Assembly: GCA_050258415.1 (NCBI GenBank)
Contig: JBLMYS010000207.1
Span: 1 to 51,110, forward strand
DNA: 51,110 nt
Origin: JAAXKN01 sp050258415
Lineage (GTDB): Bacteria > Bacteroidota > Ignavibacteria > Ignavibacteriales > SURF-24
Direction of reading: 5' to 3'
Shown piece after piece: positions 1-7,098 of this stretch. The notes beneath the pieces were generated by a model, which was not told the origin of the DNA, did no database searches, and saw only the letters and a list, made by a program, of their open reading frames with translations. A program made the position numbers and the translations under genes. The first letter of the stretch is position 1, and every line of letters begins with the position of its first letter.

Positions 1-539
1 GCCGCCATGCCGCCTCCCAGTGAATGCCCGGCAACGATAATCAACGACCACTCCGGAGTCCCGTCGGGCTTAAGGTAAAGGTTCCATAAGTCATTAGGAT
101 AATTTGTCTTAAGATATATGAGGAGTTTGCTCAGCCGGTTTTCAATTGAATTCTGGCGGCTTACGTTTACAAGCTGAGTCCGGTCCTTCCCGTCAAGAAC
201 CTCAAGTCGCACTTTCTCGTAGCACGCTGAATCTGTGCTTTTGGAGCATAAGTCAGCAAGGGAAAACGTGTTGGGATATTTTAAGCCGGTTACATTGTAG
301 CCTTTATTGGCCGCTGCCTTAAGAAAAAGTAAATAGGAAGACGGGTTCAGCCCCGAACCGGGCAGAAACAGGACAAGCTTTCCCATCTGTGGCATATTTT
401 TATTTATGTATACGTAATTATCCTCAAGCCAGTTATCAATTGCGCTATCTGTAGTTTTCGGGGGAATTTTGTATTCAGTCTGTGCGTAAATGGAAAATGA
501 AAAGCAGATTAAAAATAAAATACCGTAGAAAATTTTCAT
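1..539 (-). CDS. Exported alpha/beta hydrolase, C-terminus cut by window edge
   Basis: Translating the minus strand from ATG at 539 gives an uninterrupted frame that runs off the window after 179 codons. Residues 1-20 are a signal peptide (short basic start, hydrophobic core, ending SIYAQ). Near residue 57 comes LFLPGSG, the first beta strand and oxyanion region of an alpha/beta hydrolase. The visible part ends in AGHSLGGGMAA, a canonical nucleophile elbow (GxSxGG) whose serine should be catalytic. The acid and histidine lie outside the window. The fold and the serine are seen directly; export to the periplasm is inferred from the signal peptide. It resembles the BPSS1187-type hydrolase group, but the substrate cannot be named. 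Confidence 0.85.
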   Translation of the reverse strand, partial: MKIFYGILFLICFSFSIYAQTEYKIPPKTTDSAIDNWLEDNYVYINKNMPQMGKLVLFLPGSGLNPSSYLLFLKAAANKGYNVTGLKYPNTFSLADLCSKSTDSACYEKVRLEVLDGKDRTQLVNVSRQNSIENRLSKLLIYLKTNYPNDLWNLYLKPDGTPEWSLIIVAGHSLGGGMA

Positions 540-666
540 CCTTCCTCCTCTACTGCTCTAAATAAAGGAACTTACATTAATAAGCTATTAATTCCCGCGT
601 GTTAAACAAGGCAGGAGGAAAGGTCCAAAGTTCCCAGATGCCGCGGCCAGCGGCGTCATATCGATA

Positions 667-742
667 GCCCCCGGGCACAGCCCGGCGGGCGGTGGGCGGC
701 GGCCGGCGGATTGCAGATGGCGGCCGGCGGCGGCCGGCGGGG
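667..742. repeat. GC-rich block: stem-loop plus three copies of a 10-mer
   Basis: This block is almost pure G+C in an otherwise AT-leaning genome. Three copies of CGGCCGGCGG lie at 700-709, 721-730 and 731-740, the last two in tandem. Beside them GCCCCCGGGC (667-676) can pair with GCCCGGCGGGC (680-690) with one bulged base. The block starts about 7 bases past the stop codon of the minus-strand gene at 749-1207. It may act as a structured 3' end, but there is no T-run. The other nearby bases (540-666) hold only the short leader of the hydrolase gene. Confidence 0.6.
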
Positions 743-748
743 GATATT

Positions 749-1207
749 TCATCCCGCAGCCACCAGCACCTGCGGGGCGGACTGCTTAATACGTGTCTTG
801 ATCCAGTTTATCTGACGCTCAGTTTCCTTAATCGCATCCTTGCAGAATGCCTCAAGTTCTTTATCGCGCAGCGCCTGGCTGGCCTGAGTTATAACCATGT
901 AGCTCAGCTCCACTTCTGTAGCTAAAAGATAGAGGTCCTGAAGATCTTTCAAAAGCCCGATTCCTCCTTTTCTTGTTCCGTGAAAAAGGGATTTCTGGAG
1001 TTTACCGGGCTCTGATTCTTTTTCCTCTTTATAACGTTTTATAAAATGCACAAGATGCTCCATATGCATACCCGACCAGCCTGCAAGCATCCTGCATATG
1101 TACTCTATATCCGGTTCGTCTTTATGGTTTTCAGCTACTTTCTGCAGGGAATACTCCAGCCGGCTTTCACTTCCATGCAAAAGCCCGATGTAATTTGCTA
1201 TAAACAT
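749..1207 (-). CDS. Small helical ferritin-like protein, partner of molybdoenzyme
   Basis: This 152-residue protein is predicted to be all helical, with no signal peptide and no membrane segment. Carboxylate and histidine residues recur with ferritin-like spacing: SESRLEY near residue 14, HMEHLVHF near 52, TEVELSY near 97 and KETERQINW near 127, which suggests a four-helix bundle that might bind a di-metal site. The start ATG is preceded by GAGGGG at good distance. It lies 62 bases downstream of the molybdopterin oxidoreductase on the same strand, so the two are probably one transcript. A maturation, electron-transfer or protective role for that enzyme is inference; no named family was recognised with certainty. 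Confidence 0.7.
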   Translation of the reverse strand: MFIANYIGLLHGSESRLEYSLQKVAENHKDEPDIEYICRMLAGWSGMHMEHLVHFIKRYKEEKESEPGKLQKSLFHGTRKGGIGLLKDLQDLYLLATEVELSYMVITQASQALRDKELEAFCKDAIKETERQINWIKTRIKQSAPQVLVAAG

Positions 1208-1223
1208 CTGTCCCCTCTGTCTT

Positions 1224-1272
1224 AATTAAAACTTCAACTTAAAACTTAGAACTCAAAACTTAAAACTTCTTA
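1224..1272 (-). repeat. Heptanucleotide repeat (CTTAAAA type) ending in a stop codon
   Basis: From 1231 the sequence reads as imperfect 7-base units around CTTAAAA (variants ACTTCAA, CTTAGAA, CTCAAAA, CTTCTTA). The last unit (1266-1272) contains the stop codon of the molybdoenzyme gene. Read on the gene's strand, nearly every unit carries TAA or TGA. The block fills the space between the molybdoenzyme and its downstream neighbour. Confidence 0.7.
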
Positions 1273-3672
1273 ACGCTTCCCAATCAGTATTGCGCCTGAA
1301 ATTCCGTCAATGAGCGAACTGATAGACTGGAAGAGCCCTTTATGCTTCTCCTTGTCGGGATCTTCAGAAAGCTGCTGCGGACTAATTTTGCTTAGATTAA
1401 CCGCGGCATATTTGAAGTGAGGCTGCTTGCTTACCGGGTCCCACTCTGATATCGTCAGCTCATTTGCCGCACGGGGGCGGAAGTTTCCGTCCCAGTACCC
1501 GTAATGAAACGGGATAAATAACTGTCCGGGCTCAATATTTCCTACAGAGGCCTGCATCTGTGCCATACCACGTCTCGAGGTCACTTCCACCCAGTCGCCT
1601 TCCCTGATGCCGAGTCTTGAGGCATCGGCCTCTGAAATCTGCAGGAATGCATCAGGCGCGGCGTTGTATAAATCCCTGCTTCTTCCGGTCTTGGTGCGTG
1701 TATGGAAATGATAAACCACTCTACCGGTTGTAAGCCAGAATGGGTACTCCTCGTCCGGGGTCTCGTGAGGGGAGTGATAGTCCGCCGCCCTGAGCCATGC
1801 CTTGCCTTTTGGATCTATCGCCTTATACTCCTGGGGGCTCGTAACGGCACCGGTATCCAGGTCGTGCCCGAAGGTTTCACAGTCTTCGTAGCTTGTATTA
1901 AACCGAAAATCGGTATAAATGTGTTCGGCCCCATTGGGGAATTTCTCATTGCACGGCCATTGTATGCCTGAACCTATTGAGAGCTTTTCGTAAGTCATTC
2001 CGCTATAGTCGCACATTCTACCCTTCGTGCACTCTTTCCAGGCTTCAAATGCTTCTTCCGGATCACTCCATTTTATAAGAGGCTGTCCGTCCTTATCCTT
2101 TAATTCCATCCTTCTGGCGTAATCAAGAAATATGTCCAGATCGCTTCTGGCCTCACCCGGAGGCTCAACAGCTTTGTATGAAATGTGTACCGTGCGGTCT
2201 ACATTTGTAAATGTTCCTGTTTTCTCGCCCCATAACGCTGCCGGAAGAAGTACGTCGGCCCTGTGGGAGGTTTCAGTTAAGAACGCATCCTGAACAACAA
2301 GAAAAAGATCGTGCTTGTCAAGAATTCCTCTTATCCTTTCCAGGTCGGGCATGGAGACCGCGGGATTGGTTGCGCTGATCCAGAGCATTTTAATCGAGCC
2401 TTCCTCGCAGTAACGGAAAAGCTGCATGGCGTGAGTGGGGGCTGACCAGTGGGGTATTATAACCGGGTCCACATTCCAGATCTTTGCAAGTTCCTCTATG
2501 TGATCTGGATTATCCCAGTTCCGGAATGCGGGCAAAGCACCGTCACAACCTGTTTCCCTTGTATTCTGAGCCGTAGGCTGCCCGTTCATCTGCAGAATGC
2601 CGCACCCCTTTTTCCCCAGCATACCCCTTAAAAGATGAATATTATTTACCTGGCATGCGGCGGCTGTAGCCTGATTGGATTGATACACCCCCTGCAGGCA
2701 TGTGGAGACCATAGACTTTGCATTACCGATAAGCTCTGCTGCACGCCTTAATTCACTCTCAGGAATACCCGTCAGCTTTTCCACATTCTCAGGCGTATAA
2801 CCCGATACGGTTTTCTTTAATTCTTCAAAACCTGTAGTGTGCTGCCGGATGAATTCAGGATCAATTTTCCCCATTTCAATTAATAGGTTCTGCAGTCCGT
2901 TCAGTACGGCTACGTTTGTTCCAGCCTTTGGCGCCAGATGCACATCGGCCTTGGCTGCCGTCCAGGTCTTTCTTGGATCAATTACAATAATTGCAGGGGG
3001 CTTTTCTCCTGCAAGGCGGTCCAGTATTCTTGCCCATAATACTGTCTGCGTGCTCGACATGTTATGCCCCACAAGCATAACAAGTTCAGTTGTATCCAGG
3101 TCGGTGTAACTGCCCGGCTGCCCGTCGCTTCCGAAGGACTCCATTAAGGATGCCGCGGCAGTTGCCGTGCATAGCCTCGTGTTGCCGTCCATGTACGGAG
3201 TGCCTAATCCGGCTTTCCCGATAACTCCTAAAGTGTAATACTCCTCAATAAAGAGCTGTCCCGTGGTGTAAAAGCCGATTGCATTTGCCGTATGCTTTTC
3301 AATTATTTCACGTGAGCGCCTGGCAATGAGCTCCATAGCCTCATCCCACGTAGCCTGTTCAAGCTTCCCGTGTCTTTTTATCATCGGGTATTTCAGGCGG
3401 TCCTGGCTGTTATTGGCCTGCCAGGCGTGCAGGCCTTTGGGCCCTAAGCGTCCGTGGTTAACCCTGTCAACTGCACGCCCCCTGACTCCAACAATTTTCC
3501 CATTTTTTACGCCTATATCCATACCGCAGTCATTTGAACATAACACGCAGGCCGACTGAACCCACTTTTCCGGCTCTTCCAGCGTCCGCTCATCCACCCT
3601 TTCAGGCCACGAATCATAATAAGGAGTTCTTTCTCCCCAAATGTCCTTTATGCTGTCCCTCGTCTTATGCAC
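1270..3672 (-). CDS. Molybdopterin oxidoreductase, nitrate reductase/formate dehydrogenase-like
   Basis: A cytoplasmic DMSO-reductase-superfamily enzyme of about 800 residues. GTG at 3672 is chosen as start because GGAGG lies 7 bases upstream; an in-frame TTG at 3699 lacks such a site. Numbered from the GTG, the N-terminal iron-sulfur motif has C42, C45 and C49, but the usual fourth cysteine of the RLCxKG segment is glycine (G77 in NHGRLGPKG). NTRLCTATAAA supplies the probable Mo-ligand C168. QMNGQPTAQNTRETG and a C-terminal molydopterin-dinucleotide-binding domain (from about residue 640) match the NapA/NasA/Fdh family. There is no Tat signal and no adjacent electron-transfer subunit. Substrate is uncertain: nitrate or formate are the family's usual ones. 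Confidence 0.9.
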   Translation of the reverse strand: MHKTRDSIKDIWGERTPYYDSWPERVDERTLEEPEKWVQSACVLCSNDCGMDIGVKNGKIVGVRGRAVDRVNHGRLGPKGLHAWQANNSQDRLKYPMIKRHGKLEQATWDEAMELIARRSREIIEKHTANAIGFYTTGQLFIEEYYTLGVIGKAGLGTPYMDGNTRLCTATAAASLMESFGSDGQPGSYTDLDTTELVMLVGHNMSSTQTVLWARILDRLAGEKPPAIIVIDPRKTWTAAKADVHLAPKAGTNVAVLNGLQNLLIEMGKIDPEFIRQHTTGFEELKKTVSGYTPENVEKLTGIPESELRRAAELIGNAKSMVSTCLQGVYQSNQATAAACQVNNIHLLRGMLGKKGCGILQMNGQPTAQNTRETGCDGALPAFRNWDNPDHIEELAKIWNVDPVIIPHWSAPTHAMQLFRYCEEGSIKMLWISATNPAVSMPDLERIRGILDKHDLFLVVQDAFLTETSHRADVLLPAALWGEKTGTFTNVDRTVHISYKAVEPPGEARSDLDIFLDYARRMELKDKDGQPLIKWSDPEEAFEAWKECTKGRMCDYSGMTYEKLSIGSGIQWPCNEKFPNGAEHIYTDFRFNTSYEDCETFGHDLDTGAVTSPQEYKAIDPKGKAWLRAADYHSPHETPDEEYPFWLTTGRVVYHFHTRTKTGRSRDLYNAAPDAFLQISEADASRLGIREGDWVEVTSRRGMAQMQASVGNIEPGQLFIPFHYGYWDGNFRPRAANELTISEWDPVSKQPHFKYAAVNLSKISPQQLSEDPDKEKHKGLFQSISSLIDGISGAILIGKR

Positions 3673-3765
3673 TTTTCTGCCTCCTGCAATAATAGTCAAA
3701 GAACATTCGCATTTATAATATCCGTTATTTATTCATAATTAATTTGAAGGCCAAAAACAAGATTA

Positions 3766-3778
3766 TTCAAAACTTGAA
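3766..3778. promoter_or_regulatory. Palindrome TTCAA-N3-TTGAA in divergent promoter region
   Basis: The 196 bases between the molybdoenzyme (left, minus) and the hemerythrin gene (right, plus) must hold both promoters. Near the middle is the perfect inverted repeat TTCAAAACTTGAA. Its place suggests an operator shared by both genes. The regulator is unknown and a 5-base arm in AT-rich DNA can arise by chance. Confidence 0.3.
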
Positions 3779-3868
3779 GCGCCGTCATGCAAAATAAATA
3801 CATTTCGCGTATCTGAAGCTTTATTTAATATATATAACAGTGTCATTTGAACTAAACAGGAGGTAATA

Positions 3869-4327
3869 ATGGACGCTTTGGAATTGCTGATCAGGGATCA
3901 TAGGGAAGTAATGGATCTTTTTAAGGAGGTGGAGATATCCCATAGGAAGAAGGATGGAAAGCTGGATGAAAATTTTGACAGGCTCCTGCAGGCTCTTGAA
4001 ATGCACATGAACATTGAAGAAACAATGTTTTATCCTAACCTTGTAGGGAAAAAGGAGACTCGCGACCTGACTTTGGAGGGGATTGAGGAACACCACGTAA
4101 TAAGAGAAATTCTTAAGGAGCTGAACCTCGATCCAAAAAATACCGCTGAATGGAGGGCTAAACTTAAAGTATGCAGGGAAAACGTTGAACACCACGTAAA
4201 TGAAGAGGAAACCGAACTTTTCCCCGATGTTCCTAAAGTGCTCTCAAAGGAACGCCTCAACCAGATCGCAAACCAGCTCGAAGAGAAAAAACGAGAGCTT
4301 CTGGAATTAAGAAGCGCACATTCATAA
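3869..4327 (+). CDS. Hemerythrin-domain protein
   Basis: A 152-residue single-domain hemerythrin-like protein that should bind a non-haem di-iron centre and O2 or NO. The ligand pattern is visible: H11 (RDHREV), H46 and E50 (HMNIEE), H75/H76 (EEHHVIRE) and H109 with E113 (EHHVNEEET). The last 25 residues form a charged helix. AGGAGGT sits about 4 bases before the ATG, one of the strongest ribosome-binding sites in the window. It is transcribed away from the molybdoenzyme gene across a shared intergenic region, so co-regulation is plausible. Oxygen or NO sensing, storage or scavenging are all possible; the sequence does not separate them. Confidence 0.93.
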   Translation: MDALELLIRDHREVMDLFKEVEISHRKKDGKLDENFDRLLQALEMHMNIEETMFYPNLVGKKETRDLTLEGIEEHHVIREILKELNLDPKNTAEWRAKLKVCRENVEHHVNEEETELFPDVPKVLSKERLNQIANQLEEKKRELLELRSAHS

Positions 4328-4346
4328 GCTTTCCTGTACTAATTTA

Positions 4347-4371
4347 GGGGAAAACAAAAAGCGTTTTCCCC
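4347..4371 (+). terminator. Stem-loop after hemerythrin gene
   Basis: GGGGAAAAC and GTTTTCCCC form a perfect 9-base stem with a 7-base loop, 20 bases past the hemerythrin stop. It lacks a strong T-run. A second stem (AATGGGG/CCCCATT, 4420-4443) follows before the next gene. Confidence 0.55.
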
Positions 4372-4452
4372 GCATTCATTTCCCTCTGCCTCAGGTACAG
4401 ACTCCTTTATAAAGAATCTAATGGGGCAATTAATACCCCCATTTATTGAACT

Positions 4453-4509
4453 ATTTGGCGGATAATATTATTAAGAATACAAATGATTTATATCGATAAA
4501 TTTGGCGGA
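4453..4509 (+). repeat. Direct repeat ATTTGGCGGA ahead of kinase gene
   Basis: The 10-mer ATTTGGCGGA occurs at 4453-4462 and again at 4500-4509. The second copy ends 2 bases before the start codon of the kinase at 4512, where it overlaps the only candidate ribosome-binding site. It could be a regulator or promoter element; TAAATTTG at 4497-4504 also resembles a Bacteroidota-type -7 element. Confidence 0.3.
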
Positions 4510-4511
4510 AA

Positions 4512-6899
4512 ATGCAAAAAAGAGCAGAAATAAGGAATTTTCAGGAAAAACTTGAAAATTCCAGTTGGTATTATATACTCCTGGCGGTATTTACGGTTTC
4601 GATCCTTGCTTTTGACCTCCTGCATCATAAGGGAACGATAATCTGGGTACTTTATGTGCTCCCTTTAACAGGATTTAACTGGAAGTTAAAAAAGCCGGAA
4701 TATATGTATCTGCTGACTTTCTTCTATATTGTGCTGATCCTGGCCGGATCAGCCCTGAAACCCGCAATACTTCCCTTTGAGGTGCTCCTTGCTAACAGGC
4801 TTCTCGGAATATTTGTGCTCGTTACGGCGACATATTACCTTCTCAAAAGAAAGCAAGCCTCTGAAAGCCTTAAAGAGCGCGAAAATCAACTGATTAATGC
4901 TCTGAGATATTTCCCTCAACCCGTAATGCTTAGAGCCGAGGATGAGGAAGTTATTATGGTAAATGACGCGTGGACGGAAGCCTCAGGCTATTCATTGGAG
5001 GATATCCCGACAATATCAGACTGGGCTGCAAAAGCTTACAGGGACCGCCAGTATGCAATGATTGCAAATATTAGCGACGTTTTTAATAAAATGGGGAAAG
5101 TTGCCTTCGGCGAACACATGATCTTTAATAAAAAGGGGGAAAAAAGGATCTGGGAACTCAGTGCCGCACAGTTCGGATACCTGCCTGACGGCAGAAGGGC
5201 TGTTATTACTACGGCTGTCGATATAACTGAAAGAAAACGCTATGAGGAAGCTGTCAGGGAAAGCGAGGAGAGATTCAGAAAAACATTTGAATTTGCTTCT
5301 GCCGGAATTGCCCATACACTTCCCGACGGCACCTGGCTGCGTATGAACCCGAGATACTCCGAACTTCTCGGATATAGCCAGAGTGAGCTACAGAACCTTT
5401 CTTACCTTGACGTCACACACCCGGATGACAGGCAAAAGGAACTGGAAAATAAAAGGAAACTCCTTTCCGGTGAACTGCGCTACTTTTCTATGGAAAAAAG
5501 ATATATCCGAAAGGATGGCTCAATCCAGTGGGTGCTCCTTAACTGCTCGCTTGCAAGCGAGTTCTCAACTAACCTCGTCTACTACGTCAGCGTCGTCGAA
5601 GACCTCACACATCATAAACAGGTTGAACAGGAACTTCAGTTAAGAAGAATACGCGCTGAACAGCTTGCCGCAATTTCAAAGGCTCTCTCTGAAGTGGAAA
5701 TTGACCCACAGGCCGTTATTGAAACCGGTGTTAAATATGCAAGCGAGTTTTTAGAAAATCCCGCAGGCATCAGGCTTATTTCAGATGACGGGTCTTTTTC
5801 GCCCTTTAGCTCGGTTTTTCATTCCGATGGTGAGGTTATGAGTGTGCTTAAAGAAATGGCCTCCGGTATAGACCAGTATGCAGAAGAGGGGATAATTGGG
5901 CAGGCAATTAGAAGAGGCTCTTCAGTCCTGGTTGACGACATAAACCGGAGGATGGATTCTCTAATTGAAGCTGCACCCGAATTCAGGTCTTATATCGAAA
6001 AACTGGAAGCCGGTTCACTCCTTGCTGTACCGCTGAAAGTGGATGAGAAAGTCTATGGAGTTCTTGTAGTTCTAAGAAAACGTAAGAACCGGAACATCTC
6101 TAAGGAGGATGTCGATTTTGTGGAGGAGATTGCCGGCAGGATCGCTCAGAGAATTGCCAATGCAAGACTTTATAAGGAAAAACTCCAGGAAATCGAAATC
6201 AGAAGACGTACCGAAGAGATGCTTAAACGCTCAAATAGTGATCTTGAACAGTTTGCCTACGTTGCCTCGCACGACCTGCAGGAGCCTATTCGCATGATCA
6301 GAAGCTATGTGAAATTATTGGAAAATAAATACAACAATAAACTGGATAAAAAAGCAGAAGATTACATGGCTTTCATTTCTGACGGGGCTCTGCGTATGCA
6401 GCAGCTGGTAAGTGACCTTCTGCAGTACTCCAGAATAAGCACAAAAGCACAGGTCTTTGAAGCTGTTGACTGCAACATAGTGCTCTCAGACGTGCTTACC
6501 GACCTGAAGCTTAGAATTCAGGAGGAAAATGCTCTCGTTGAATTTAAGGACCTTCCTGTTGTAACTGGAGAAAAAACACAGTTAAGACAGCTTTTCCAGA
6601 ACCTCATTCAGAACGCCCTCAAATTTAAGGGTGAGAAAAAGCCTGAAATCCGTATCGGAGCCGAACGCGAGGGCCGATTCTGGCAGTTTTACGTAAGTGA
6701 CAATGGAATTGGAATTGAAAAGGAATTTTATGACAGAATTTTTGTCATCTTCCAGCGCCTGCACGAACGCGAGAAATACCCCGGCACAGGCATTGGACTT
6801 GCCATGTGCAAGAAAATAGTCGAAAGACACTCAGGGAAAATCTGGGTTGAGTCCCAACCTGGAAAAGGCACTACCTTCTACTTTACACTTCCGGCATAA
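4512..6899 (+). CDS. Membrane-anchored PAS-PAS-GAF sensor histidine kinase
   Basis: A 795-residue kinase. Residues about 17-115 hold four hydrophobic helices, followed by two PAS domains (about 130-245 and 250-375), a GAF domain (about 380-555), HisKA with the phosphoacceptor H587 in ASHDLQEPIRM, and a HATPase domain with an N box near NLIQNALKF, DNGIGI and GTGIGLAMCKK. The HDLQEP dimerisation helix is the type seen in phytochrome-like kinases, and it closely matches those in the genes at 13806, 17265 and 44431. No response regulator or output domain is adjacent. The signal is unknown; PAS and GAF domains often bind small molecules or haem, but no diagnostic ligand residue was identified here. 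Confidence 0.95.
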   Translation: MQKRAEIRNFQEKLENSSWYYILLAVFTVSILAFDLLHHKGTIIWVLYVLPLTGFNWKLKKPEYMYLLTFFYIVLILAGSALKPAILPFEVLLANRLLGIFVLVTATYYLLKRKQASESLKERENQLINALRYFPQPVMLRAEDEEVIMVNDAWTEASGYSLEDIPTISDWAAKAYRDRQYAMIANISDVFNKMGKVAFGEHMIFNKKGEKRIWELSAAQFGYLPDGRRAVITTAVDITERKRYEEAVRESEERFRKTFEFASAGIAHTLPDGTWLRMNPRYSELLGYSQSELQNLSYLDVTHPDDRQKELENKRKLLSGELRYFSMEKRYIRKDGSIQWVLLNCSLASEFSTNLVYYVSVVEDLTHHKQVEQELQLRRIRAEQLAAISKALSEVEIDPQAVIETGVKYASEFLENPAGIRLISDDGSFSPFSSVFHSDGEVMSVLKEMASGIDQYAEEGIIGQAIRRGSSVLVDDINRRMDSLIEAAPEFRSYIEKLEAGSLLAVPLKVDEKVYGVLVVLRKRKNRNISKEDVDFVEEIAGRIAQRIANARLYKEKLQEIEIRRRTEEMLKRSNSDLEQFAYVASHDLQEPIRMIRSYVKLLENKYNNKLDKKAEDYMAFISDGALRMQQLVSDLLQYSRISTKAQVFEAVDCNIVLSDVLTDLKLRIQEENALVEFKDLPVVTGEKTQLRQLFQNLIQNALKFKGEKKPEIRIGAEREGRFWQFYVSDNGIGIEKEFYDRIFVIFQRLHEREKYPGTGIGLAMCKKIVERHSGKIWVESQPGKGTTFYFTLPA

Positions 6900-6926
6900 A
6901 TTTGCCCTGTTTTTCTGATCATGGAT

Positions 6927-6959
6927 AAGGACGTAATAAGAAAATACTTTTACGTCCTT
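6927..6959 (+). terminator. Stem-loop terminator after kinase gene
   Basis: AAGGACGTAA and TTACGTCCTT form a perfect 10-base stem with a 13-base AT-rich loop, 28 bases past the stop codon. A short T-rich stretch follows. Confidence 0.6.
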
Positions 6960-7098
6960 TACTCTTCTAAAAAATTTATTTTTTGTCATTAATCGTCCCG
7001 ACTCCGGTTGTGACTTTTGAGGCAAATTCATATTTTTACACTATCTATCGAGCGCTGCATTCTACTGATACAATAATTTTTTCTCCCCGGGGATTATT

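Noticed and set aside
667..742. GC block as horizontally acquired DNA
   Set aside because: It is too short and repeat-derived; flanking genes have normal composition.
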